Below, piece by piece: positions 42,191 to 49,378 of a DNA stretch of 54,304 nt (its first letter is position 1; every line of letters begins with the position of its first letter). The notes beneath the pieces were generated by a model. The model saw only the letters and a list, made by a program, of their open reading frames with translations. It made no database searches and was not told the origin of the DNA. The position numbers and the translations under genes were made by a program. The DNA comes from JAICIG01 sp035532215. GTDB taxonomy: Bacteria; Planctomycetota; Planctomycetia; Pirellulales; JAICIG01. The stretch spans positions 1-54,304 of the forward strand of contig DATKRK010000317.1 of the NCBI GenBank assembly GCA_035532215.1. Direction: 5' to 3'.

Positions 42191-43540
42191 TTAGTGCTTG
42201 AAATTGCGCAAAGCTTCGAATCCCGCCTGCGATTCGGCTTCGTCGTCGATCGCCAACTCTTCCAGCGATTCAAGCGGCGCCAGTTCCGCCAGTCCGGCCC
42301 CCGTGACGTGAGTGTCATTGAGGTGGAGTGATTTCAGGCGCGTGAGCGCGGCAATGAAAGGAAGATCGCGGTCATATACGGCCGAACCGCCCAGGTCGAG
42401 CGTTTCAAGCCGCGGCAGGGCGGGCAGATGCGAAAGCAGCGGCGGGTCCGGCGCGACGTAGTATGGCTCGGGGCCGGAGGAAATCACCTCTAATGCGAGC
42501 ACTTTCAAATTGCCGAGCCCGGCCAGCAGGGCAAGCTCCTGCGACTCGATCCTGCCGCGCTTCAGGCGAAGTCGCTCGAGCCTTTGCTGCTTGCCGATGG
42601 CCTCCAGGCAATTGCGAAGCGCCGCTGTCTCCTTCCAATACGCATCGAAATCAAGCGTCCGCAGGCGCGGCATGCTCCCCAGTGCGCGGCTAAGCATTTC
42701 GCCCGAGTCGGCGTCCAACTCGCCAACGGCGATCTGCAAAGTTTCAAGTTCCCGCAGTTCGCCCAACGAGGCGGCGATTTCCGGAGTCAGCCGGCGTACC
42801 GTCAACGAGAGATATCGCAAGTCGGGCAAGCGTTTCAACTCGCCGAGCAGCCGCCGCCCCTCGCGATCGTCCTCTTCGTCGGCGCCCCATGCATCCAACC
42901 GCGAGCCGACGACGCAGCGGCGGTAGCGCTCGGCGCCGAGAAGATCGAGCCATTTCGGCCCCCAGCGCTCGCCCCAGCGCACGACCCAGACTTCGCCGCT
43001 GTGCGCCTCGATCGCGTCAATCAGCGGATCCTGGACGTTCGCGCGGTTGCGGGCGGCGGCGATCAAGGCCAAAAGCGCGGCGATCAGTCCCGTCGAGGCC
43101 AGCATCGTCCGCAGGCTGAACCGGATGCGCGGCCGATAGCGACGCGCGAGCCACTCACACAATCCTACCGACACGGCCAGCATGGTCAGCCAGATCGCCA
43201 CATTGCCAGCCAGGCGGCTGGCGCTATAGAACTCGCCGACGACGCCGAACGAATAACCGAGGCCGACGACATACTGACGCCAGAGGAGCGGCCAGCCGTA
43301 GGACATGTTGACATAGCCGCCTGTGAAATCCAATCCGGCTGTGCCTGGCTCGCCAACTTCGAACTGCAAATCGGCGGGCATAAGCGGTATCCGCGTCACC
43401 GCTCGAGGGCTGTACTCTTCGCTCAAATTGGCCAGCACGATCAATCCCGCGATCGCGGCCAGCACGGCCAGCGTCAACACGCGCGGTCGATAGCGCGAGA
43501 AGGCGGCGAACAAGCGGCGGGTGATCGTGCTTTTCCGCAT
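42191..43540 (-). CDS. Leucine-rich repeat membrane protein, probably frameshifted
   Basis: A 449-aa protein from the ATG at 43540 (a TTG at 43564 is also open). It has a first membrane helix ('RVLTLAVLAAIAGLIVLAN'), a periplasmic stretch, a second ('NVAIWLTMLAVSVGLCEWLA') and a third helix headed by 'IRFSLRTMLASTGLIAALLA', the planctomycete FSLRT motif. The C-terminal half holds about seven leucine-rich repeats ('LPDLRYLSLTVRRLTPEIAA', 'LPRLETLDLGGSAVYDRDLP', 'LTRLKSLHLNDTHVTGAGLA', 'LESLEELAIDDEAES'). The frame ends at 'ALRNFKH*', but LRR sequence continues in another frame downstream, so a one-base deletion or a sequencing error is likely. Function unknown. Confidence 0.8.
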   Translation of the reverse strand: MRKSTITRRLFAAFSRYRPRVLTLAVLAAIAGLIVLANLSEEYSPRAVTRIPLMPADLQFEVGEPGTAGLDFTGGYVNMSYGWPLLWRQYVVGLGYSFGVVGEFYSASRLAGNVAIWLTMLAVSVGLCEWLARRYRPRIRFSLRTMLASTGLIAALLALIAAARNRANVQDPLIDAIEAHSGEVWVVRWGERWGPKWLDLLGAERYRRCVVGSRLDAWGADEEDDREGRRLLGELKRLPDLRYLSLTVRRLTPEIAASLGELRELETLQIAVGELDADSGEMLSRALGSMPRLRTLDFDAYWKETAALRNCLEAIGKQQRLERLRLKRGRIESQELALLAGLGNLKVLALEVISSGPEPYYVAPDPPLLSHLPALPRLETLDLGGSAVYDRDLPFIAALTRLKSLHLNDTHVTGAGLAELAPLESLEELAIDDEAESQAGFEALRNFKH

Positions 43541-43579
43541 GCGTGTCAGCGACCTGCGTGCCAAAACACCGTCGTTTCC

Positions 43580-43978
43580 TCAAGGGAACACGCCTTCGTC
43601 GATGAGCGCCTGGCGGTGCATGACACGGTGACGGATATTGATCGCCAGCACTTCGACCGTCGCGCGGCCTATTGGCGTAAGGCCCATGAGAACGGCGCCA
43701 TGCCACGAGAAGTGGTCGTCCCACCGGTCTTGCCGTGGATGGAAAATTCGCGCTACATGGCCGGTAGCAGGATCAATGCCCGCTATATTCGGCCCTTTAT
43801 GGTTGTTGCAGTGGAAGCACGCAAGCGCCAGGTTTTCTAATTCTGTCGCCCCGCGGTGCTTTTCCGCGATGATGTGGTCGATTTCGTGCCCTGCGTCCGT
43901 GAACTCCTGAGGCAGCTGGCAGTACTCGCAACGTGATCCACTCCTCTGCCAAACTTGCATGCGGAGCAGCCGATCCAT
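43580..43978 (-). CDS. HNH endonuclease
   Basis: A 132-aa HNH family nuclease. The zinc-binding Cys pair 'CEYCQLP' near residue 18 is followed by the catalytic 'HEIDHIIAEKHRGATELENL' and 'ALACFHCNNHKG', giving the complete C-x2-C...DHI...C-x2-C-NxxK arrangement. The rest ('RIFHPRQDRWDDHFSW', 'GLTPIGRATVEVLAINIRHR') resembles a recurrent planctomycete/cyanobacterial group. A small gene ends 3 bp before its start on the same strand, which points to a two-gene unit. Whether it acts in defence, as a toxin or as a homing-type nuclease is open. Confidence 0.9.
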   Translation of the reverse strand: MDRLLRMQVWQRSGSRCEYCQLPQEFTDAGHEIDHIIAEKHRGATELENLALACFHCNNHKGPNIAGIDPATGHVARIFHPRQDRWDDHFSWHGAVLMGLTPIGRATVEVLAINIRHRVMHRQALIDEGVFP

Positions 43979-43981
43979 GAG

Positions 43982-44263
43982 TTACTGGCTCGGTCTGTTC
44001 TGCAGAGATCGCCGGGCCTTGGATTTCACCAAGCCCAAGAAGCTGCTCACGCGCTCATAGCCTTCGATTTCCACGGCTTCTTCCCGCGTAAGGACGCCCT
44101 CTCTTGCCTTGGCCGCCAATTCGCTCATTCGTCGAACGTCCGCGTCGGGGAAACGCCACTTGAGCAGCTCCTCCGCCACTGAGGGCGGCAGCGATGGCGC
44201 ATCAGGCGCGATGACGCGAGCCAAAATCGAGGCTTCCGAATTTGCGGCTGCGACAGTCTCCAT
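43982..44263 (-). CDS. Small partner protein of the HNH nuclease
   Basis: A 93-aa protein from the ATG at 44263 (METVAAANSEASI). The core reads 'LPPSVAEELLKWRFPDADVR' and 'MSELAAKAREGVLTREEAVE' followed by 'GYERVSSFLGLVKSKARRSL', a helical pattern that I recognise from small proteins encoded just upstream of HNH nuclease genes. The stop is 3 bp before the nuclease start, so cotranslation is likely. An antitoxin-like or accessory role is a guess. It is divergent from glmM, with 143 bp between their starts. Confidence 0.7.
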   Translation of the reverse strand: METVAAANSEASILARVIAPDAPSLPPSVAEELLKWRFPDADVRRMSELAAKAREGVLTREEAVEIEGYERVSSFLGLVKSKARRSLQNRPSQ

Positions 44264-44406
44264 GTCGATATCATAACACGTCGGCGCCCGACAATCTCGC
44301 AATTTTTCTAGCCGTGGGCTAAAGCTTTGTTGCGGGGGCAGAGAGAGGCGCGCGTTATAGTATGGAAGGTCGGAAATTTTGACGGGGCCCTGCGAAACGC
44401 CAAACC

Positions 44407-45750
44407 ATGAACGAACCAATTATCAGCGTCTCGGGGCTGCGGGGCATCGTTGGCGAAAGCCTGACGCCGGAAACGGCGATTCGCTATGTGTGCGCCTTCG
44501 CGAGCACGTTGACGCCGGGGCCGCTTGTGATCACGCGCGACGGGCGAGCGACCGGCCGCTGGCTGGCCGATGCCGTGCGGGCCGGGCTGGCGGCGGCGGG
44601 ACGCGATTGCGTCGACGCCGATATCGCCGCCACGCCGACCACCGGCGTGCTCGTCCGCCAGCTTGCGGCGGCGGGCGGCGTGCAGATTTCGGCCTCGCAC
44701 AATCCGCCCGAGTACAACGGCCTGAAGCTGTTTTCGGGCGAAGGCCGCGTGATCTCGGCGGCGGCTGGCGAAGAGGTCATCGCCCGCTATCGCGCCGGAG
44801 ACATCCGCTGGGCGACGCACGACAAAATCGGCCGGGCGACCGTCTGCGACGATCCACACGCGCGGCACTTAGAATTAGTGCTGGCGACGATCGACGTCGA
44901 GCGGATCCGCCGCCGGCGCTTCAAGGTGTTGCTCGATGCGAACCACGGCTCGGGTAGTCTGCTCGGCCGGCGATTGCTCGAAGCCTTGGGCTGCCAACTG
45001 ACGCTCGTCGGCGGCGAACCCGACGGCCAGTTCGCCCATACGCCGGAGCCGACCGCCGAAAACCTGGCCAGCGTGCTCGAGCAAGTCACGGTCGCGGGCG
45101 CAGAAGTCGGTTTCTGCCAGGATCCCGACGCCGACCGGCTGGCTTTGATCGACGACCGCGGCCGCTATGTGGGGGAAGAATACACGCTGGCAATCTGCGC
45201 CGACCACGTGTTGCGCAACAACCCCGGCCCGGTGGTCACGAACTGCTCGACCAGCCGCATGACCGAGGACCTGGCGAACCGTTACCAGGTTCCCTTCTTC
45301 CGCTCGGCGGTCGGCGAGGCGAACGTGGTGGAAGTCATGAAGGCCCACAAGGCGGTGCTGGGGGGCGAGGGCAACGGGGGCGTGATCGATCCGCGCGTGG
45401 GCTACGTGCGCGATAGCTTCGTCGGCATGGCGCTCGTGCTCGACGCGATGGCGGCCCGCGAATTGCCGCTCAGCCGGCTGGCCGACAAGTTGCCGCGCTA
45501 CGAAATCGTGAAAACAAAGATTTCGCTGGCCAAACACAAAGTGGCGCCGGGCCTGACGGCTTTGGCCGAGCATTTTCGCGACGCCGAGGCCGACCGGCTC
45601 GACGGCCTGCGGCTCGATTGGCCCGGCAAGTGGCTCTTGGTGCGGGCCAGCAACACCGAACCGGTCGTCCGGGCGATCGCCGAGGCGGAAACGGCGGCTG
45701 AAGCGCAGCGGCTGTGCGACGAGGCCGCGAGGGTATTGGCAAGCGTTTGA
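44407..45750 (+). CDS. glmM: Phosphoglucosamine mutase
   Basis: Converts glucosamine-6-phosphate to glucosamine-1-phosphate for UDP-GlcNAc, peptidoglycan and LPS. The 447-aa product has 'ISVSGLRGIVGESLTPE' at the N-terminus, the phosphoserine loop 'GVQISASHNPPEYNGLKLFS' (Ser97), the Mg2+ loop 'FCQDPDADRLALIDD', the sugar-binding 'LGGEGNGGVIDP' and the phosphate-binding 'LLVRASNTEPVVRAIAEAE'. All active-site residues are present. A TATAGT at 44356-44361 may be a -10 element. glmS, which supplies its substrate, lies 3.6 kb downstream on the same strand, with two unrelated genes between them. Confidence 0.92.
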   Translation: MNEPIISVSGLRGIVGESLTPETAIRYVCAFASTLTPGPLVITRDGRATGRWLADAVRAGLAAAGRDCVDADIAATPTTGVLVRQLAAAGGVQISASHNPPEYNGLKLFSGEGRVISAAAGEEVIARYRAGDIRWATHDKIGRATVCDDPHARHLELVLATIDVERIRRRRFKVLLDANHGSGSLLGRRLLEALGCQLTLVGGEPDGQFAHTPEPTAENLASVLEQVTVAGAEVGFCQDPDADRLALIDDRGRYVGEEYTLAICADHVLRNNPGPVVTNCSTSRMTEDLANRYQVPFFRSAVGEANVVEVMKAHKAVLGGEGNGGVIDPRVGYVRDSFVGMALVLDAMAARELPLSRLADKLPRYEIVKTKISLAKHKVAPGLTALAEHFRDAEADRLDGLRLDWPGKWLLVRASNTEPVVRAIAEAETAAEAQRLCDEAARVLASV

Positions 45751-45783
45751 ACGAAACAGTCTGAAAAACAGGCTGATAATCCG

Positions 45784-46138
45784 ATGACGGCTGAGCAGCC
45801 TAGACAGCGAACAACGACGCGAGGCCGGCGCTGGCTGCAGTTCCGGCTGAGGACCTTGCTCTTGGCCTTCACGGTGCTGGGCGTGTGGCTAGGGATTCAG
45901 GTGAACCGCGCCCGGGTTCAGCGCGAGAGCAAAAAGGGGACATTCTACATTTTCTCGATAAACCAGAATGTCCCCTTTTCTCTCGCAGGGTCAGCAACCC
46001 TGGCCAAACCGACGCGCACTTGCGAGTTTGAAGCGATTCGTCCGCTTTGGCGATTTGGAGCGGACGCCGATCACCAAGGAGGGGCTCCAGCGATTGCAAC
46101 AAGCGTTGCCCAAGCTGGAAGTCCGGCATTATCGCTGA
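45784..46138 (+). pseudogene. Relic of an LRR membrane protein gene
   Basis: It starts with the planctomycete LRR-protein head 'WLQFRLRTLLLAFTVLGVWL' (cytoplasmic basic stretch, then a membrane helix). After 'VNRARVQRESK' the frame runs into a hairpin element (45923-45986). Beyond it, in a different frame, 46037-46138 encodes 'DLERTPITKEGLQRLQQALP' and 'KLEVRHYR*', the usual last repeat and end of an LRR protein. The middle, normally several repeats, is gone. Head and tail are thus joined by a palindromic element, a clear internal deletion. The 150-aa frame open from 45784 to 46236 is a by-product. Confidence 0.75.
45923..45986. repeat. Hairpin element, AAAAGGGGACATTCT family
   Basis: AAAAGGGGACATTCT (45932-45946) and AGAATGTCCCCTTTT (45965-45979) are perfect 15-bp arms around an 18-nt loop. 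After a two-base bulge the stem continues with GCGAGAG/CTCTCGC for 22 pairs in total. AAAAGGGGAC words of this type are common in REP-like bacterial elements. It sits precisely at the deletion point of the LRR relic. Confidence 0.85.
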
Positions 46139-46169
46139 TGATCTCGCGATCGCAGCAGTACCTCAGTTG

Positions 46170-46250
46170 GCGAGCCGGAGGCGTAAGCCTCCGGGTGGTC
46201 GGGCACCAAGATGTCGCGATACGACACGGAGGCTGACGCCTCCGGCTCGC
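46170..46250. repeat. Inverted repeat, GGAGGCGTAAGCCTCC family
   Basis: Two 24-bp arms (46170-46193 and 46227-46250), complementary at 23 of 24 positions, each containing the palindrome CGGAGGC-G(T)AA-GCCTCCG or its variant. Located between the LRR relic and the 3' end of the reductase-aminotransferase gene. Confidence 0.85.
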
Positions 46251-46281
46251 AGTTTGAAGAGGCCTCCGTCTCGCCGGTGGC

Positions 46282-48870
46282 CTAAGCCGCCACCGTCTCG
46301 CGTTCCCCGCCCAGATGTTTGCCGAGGGTGGTTTTGGCGACGATGCCGTCGAACAGCCGCTGCACGAATTCGCTCTCGTCGCAGATCTGCCGCATGGCGG
46401 TGAGGAACACGTCGATTTCGTCCCGGCGGATCGTCAGCGGAGGCTGGATCCGCAGCACGCGTGGATTCGACCGCGTGACCTGCGTGTAAATGCCGTAATC
46501 GTTCAGCAAGGTCTGCATGGCGTACAGCGCCGGCATGCCTTCGAGAATCTGGTCGAAGTTCGAGACCAGATAGGAGTTCAATCCGCCGGCGTCCAGCGAT
46601 TTCCAATGAGCGGCGATTGCCGGAGGCAGCGGCTTGAATTCCAGCCCGACCAACAAGCCTTGTCCGCGGACCTCGTGCAGCAAGCGGCTGTCGCGGCACA
46701 ATTCGGCCAGCCCAGTGCGGAGCTGCTGGCCGCGGGCTTCGGCGTTTTCGACCAGGCGTTCGTGTTGCAAGGTTTCGAGCGCCGCCAGACCGGCGGCGCA
46801 AGCCAAGCTGCCGCCGCCGAAGGTGCTGGTGTGCAAGGCGAAGGTCTGCACCGTGCCATAGGCCGCCAGCCACGGATCGCGGCGTGCCAGCATGGCGCCG
46901 ATCGGCATCAAGCCGCCGCCGAGCGATTTGGCCAGCGTCATCACGTCGGGCTCGACCCCTTCACGATCGCACGCGAACAAGGCGCCCGTGCGTCCCAAGC
47001 CGGTCTGCACTTCGTCGGCGATCAACAGCGTGCCGGCGGCCTGGCAAAGCCGCTTGGCCTCTCGCAGGTATCCGGCCGGCGGAGTAAACATGCCGCCTTC
47101 GGCTTGAATTGGTTCGACCACGAATGCGGCGAAGCGTCGCGTGGACAAAGCCTGCTGGAGTCCCTCCAGGTCGCCATAGCCGACCGCCTGACAATCGGGC
47201 ACCAGCGGGCCGAACGGTCGCTGATAGTTGCGATTGCCGGTGACCGACAGCGCGCCGAACGACTTGCCGTGATAGGAGCGCTCGCAGTGCAGCAATCCCG
47301 TTCGGCCGGTGGCCGCCCGAGCCAGTTTGAGCGCGGCTTCAACCGCTTCCGTGCCGCTGTTGGCGAAAAAGGCCATTTCCAAACCGGGCGGCGCCGCCGA
47401 AACAAGTTCTTCGGCCAGCGCGGCGGCGTACGGGTTCACCGACGCTTGTGCGAAGCCGGGCGCTTGGTTCGCCAGCGCACGTTGCAAGGCGCCGACGACC
47501 GCCGGGTGATTGTGCCCTAAGTTCATGGCGCCGAACCCGGCGACGAAATCGAGATACTCTTTGCCGTCGGCGTCCCACAGCCGCACGCCTTCGCCGCGAA
47601 CGAACGTTTTGGCGAAGCCGCTCTTTCCGCCCAGCGCCATCAGCACCGGGTTGATATAGCGCGCGTGCAGCTTGCCGGCGCGATGAGCGTCGGCTGCCAG
47701 TGGTTCGCGGGCCGCGGGCGCCGATCCGCAGACCGGAATCGTGCCATTCGAAACCCGTCCCCGCTGACGCACCCGCACTTTGCGAAACTTGACGAGCGCC
47801 GCGTCGTCGAGCGGCTGCCCGAAGGAGATCAATCGCGAGAAATCGAAGCCGTGCGCGATGGCCCGCTCGCCGATCGCACGAATGCCGGCGACGCTGAGTT
47901 GCCGGCCGAGCGAGTAGCTCTCGGTGCGCCGATCCAGGGCCAGCACCATCGTTTCGGCCAGGCAACTGGGAACCATGCCCTGATGGAACCAGAGAAACTT
48001 CGACGCCAGCGGCATGGTTTGCGGCACGCGCGTCAGTCCCCCGGAAATAATCAACACATCGTCGCGCAGCAGGGCGGCGCCTTCGACGTCCGTCGGAACC
48101 GCAACGTCGATCACCACGCTGCCAGGCAGCAGCCGCTTTTGATCGATGCAGTTGCCCGACGAAGTCGCGGAGAGCACGACGCTGCCCCTGGCCAGCGCGG
48201 CGTTGACGTCGACGAGCAGTTCGCAATCGAGTTGCGCAGCCAATTGCGCCGCGCGGCCCGAGGCAGTGCGAGCCACGAGCAGCAACTCGCCGCACAGCGG
48301 CGCCAGCATCTTGGCGGCGGCCGCGGCGATGCTGCCGGGCACGCCGATCACGGCCACAGTTTCGCGCGCCAGATCAAGATCGGCCTCGGCGCAGACGTGA
48401 ATCAGGTTTTCCAACGCGGCGAAGACCGTCAGGCTATTGCCCGTGGTCACGGCCAGTGGGCCTCGCTGAGCCAAGTGGACTCCGTGCCCGCCGACGACGC
48501 CGGTCATCGAACCCAAGCCGACGATCTTGGCGCCCCAGGCTTGCGCGGCATCGACCGCCTGTTCCATGTAGGCGACGGCCGTCGCCGGGTCGTCGAGAAT
48601 CTCCCAAGCATCCAGCGGAATCTCGTAAAACCGGCCTTCAGCGCTCGTTCCAGCGCGAGAAATCAACCCGGACAGTTCGTCGACCACTCGCACCGCCGGC
48701 GGCGGCGGCGGCGGCGATGTTTGCCGGGCTGCGGCAAGCATCTGGTGCAACTGCCCGCAAAAGCTCAGCAGATCGCAGCCCTGCGAACGCTGAAGAGAGC
48801 CGCTGGCGTCGAGCTTGAACAGCGTTTTCGTTTCCTCGCCCAGCGGATGGACCAGGAAGGCGAAACGCAT
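46282..48870 (-). CDS. Acyl-ACP reductase-like / class III aminotransferase fusion
   Basis: An 862-aa two-domain protein; the ATG at 48870 has AGGAA upstream. Residues about 1-355 resemble the cyanobacterial long-chain acyl-ACP reductase: 'GRFYEIPLDAWEIL', 'WGAKIVGLGSMTGVVG', 'TTGNSLTVFAALEN', the NADP loop 'VAVIGVPGSIAAAAAKML' (172-189), 'VVIDVAVPTDVEG', and 'SCLAETMVLALD', where Cys303 aligns with the Cys that carries the acyl thioester. Residues about 400-860 are a PLP class III aminotransferase (ornithine/4-aminobutyrate type): 'FVAGFGAMNLGHNHPAVVGA', 'FFANSGTEAVEAALKLARA', 'ERSYHGKSFGALSVTGN', 'LLIADEVQTGLGRTG' (Asp619) and 'TLAKSLGGG' with the PLP Lys648. The fusion could reduce an acyl thioester to an aldehyde and aminate it. 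No acyl-carrier gene is adjacent. Confidence 0.85.
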   Translation of the reverse strand: MRFAFLVHPLGEETKTLFKLDASGSLQRSQGCDLLSFCGQLHQMLAAARQTSPPPPPPAVRVVDELSGLISRAGTSAEGRFYEIPLDAWEILDDPATAVAYMEQAVDAAQAWGAKIVGLGSMTGVVGGHGVHLAQRGPLAVTTGNSLTVFAALENLIHVCAEADLDLARETVAVIGVPGSIAAAAAKMLAPLCGELLLVARTASGRAAQLAAQLDCELLVDVNAALARGSVVLSATSSGNCIDQKRLLPGSVVIDVAVPTDVEGAALLRDDVLIISGGLTRVPQTMPLASKFLWFHQGMVPSCLAETMVLALDRRTESYSLGRQLSVAGIRAIGERAIAHGFDFSRLISFGQPLDDAALVKFRKVRVRQRGRVSNGTIPVCGSAPAAREPLAADAHRAGKLHARYINPVLMALGGKSGFAKTFVRGEGVRLWDADGKEYLDFVAGFGAMNLGHNHPAVVGALQRALANQAPGFAQASVNPYAAALAEELVSAAPPGLEMAFFANSGTEAVEAALKLARAATGRTGLLHCERSYHGKSFGALSVTGNRNYQRPFGPLVPDCQAVGYGDLEGLQQALSTRRFAAFVVEPIQAEGGMFTPPAGYLREAKRLCQAAGTLLIADEVQTGLGRTGALFACDREGVEPDVMTLAKSLGGGLMPIGAMLARRDPWLAAYGTVQTFALHTSTFGGGSLACAAGLAALETLQHERLVENAEARGQQLRTGLAELCRDSRLLHEVRGQGLLVGLEFKPLPPAIAAHWKSLDAGGLNSYLVSNFDQILEGMPALYAMQTLLNDYGIYTQVTRSNPRVLRIQPPLTIRRDEIDVFLTAMRQICDESEFVQRLFDGIVAKTTLGKHLGGERETVAA

Positions 48871-49378
48871 CGGTTCCTGTCCCGATCGGTCTGGGCAGTG
48901 TAAGGCTGGATTCGGATCCCCGCGATCAGAGCAAGCCTCAATACGCATAGTACTCTCAGAGTTGCCGGAGTAACGCAAATAGGGTTCGATGGCAGGCCGT
49001 ATCATCGACGCCCGAGACGGCAAAGATTGACGGTTACGAAAATGTAAAGATTCAGGCAATTTCTAACGGCAAGCTGGGCTTACTGGCGTTAGTCCGGCAG
49101 GCTCGGCGATTCGCGTCGAGTCGCGAGGCATAGAATACACGGGCGACTTGGCGCGAGGAAGGCGAATTTAAATCGAAAATACCGCAATCATTCATACGAC
49201 TTACGCCTCGAAACTACGACGAAGCGAACCTCAAGCCGCCGGCAAAGCTATAATTGGGTTCCTTGTGAAACTGGGCAAACTGCGGATTCCTCTCTCGTAA
49301 CAGAGCGTGCTTTTTTGGTAGCTTCTGCGGGGCGGATGCCCCCGAATCCGTGGCCTGCCTCATCAGGAGACCCGATCG
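48871..49378. other. 508-bp divergent intergenic region
   Basis: Between the reductase-aminotransferase fusion (minus) and glmS (plus). A TATAAT at 49249-49254 is a good -10 for glmS but without a convincing -35. No RNA gene (in particular no glmS ribozyme core that I can recognise) or coding frame is supported. The upstream in-frame extension of the fusion gene (to 49059) lacks conserved sequence. Confidence 0.4.
49249..49254 (+). promoter_or_regulatory. Candidate -10 element of glmS
   Basis: Exact TATAAT consensus in otherwise GC-rich sequence, 125 bases before the glmS start codon. The -35 position (about 49226-49231) shows no TTGACA-like word, so it may need an activator or an extended -10. 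Confidence 0.4.

Noticed and set aside
45784..46236. A 150-aa membrane protein as annotated by its open frame
   Set aside because: After the membrane head the frame translates a palindromic repeat and then the wrong frame of an LRR gene tail. It is a relic.
47665..48903. A 412-codon frame antisense to the reductase half of the fusion gene
   Set aside because: Low-complexity, Gln/Arg/Gly-rich and without motifs.
49255..49378. glmS ribozyme in front of glmS
   Set aside because: No recognisable catalytic core, and such ribozymes are known mainly from Gram-positive bacteria.
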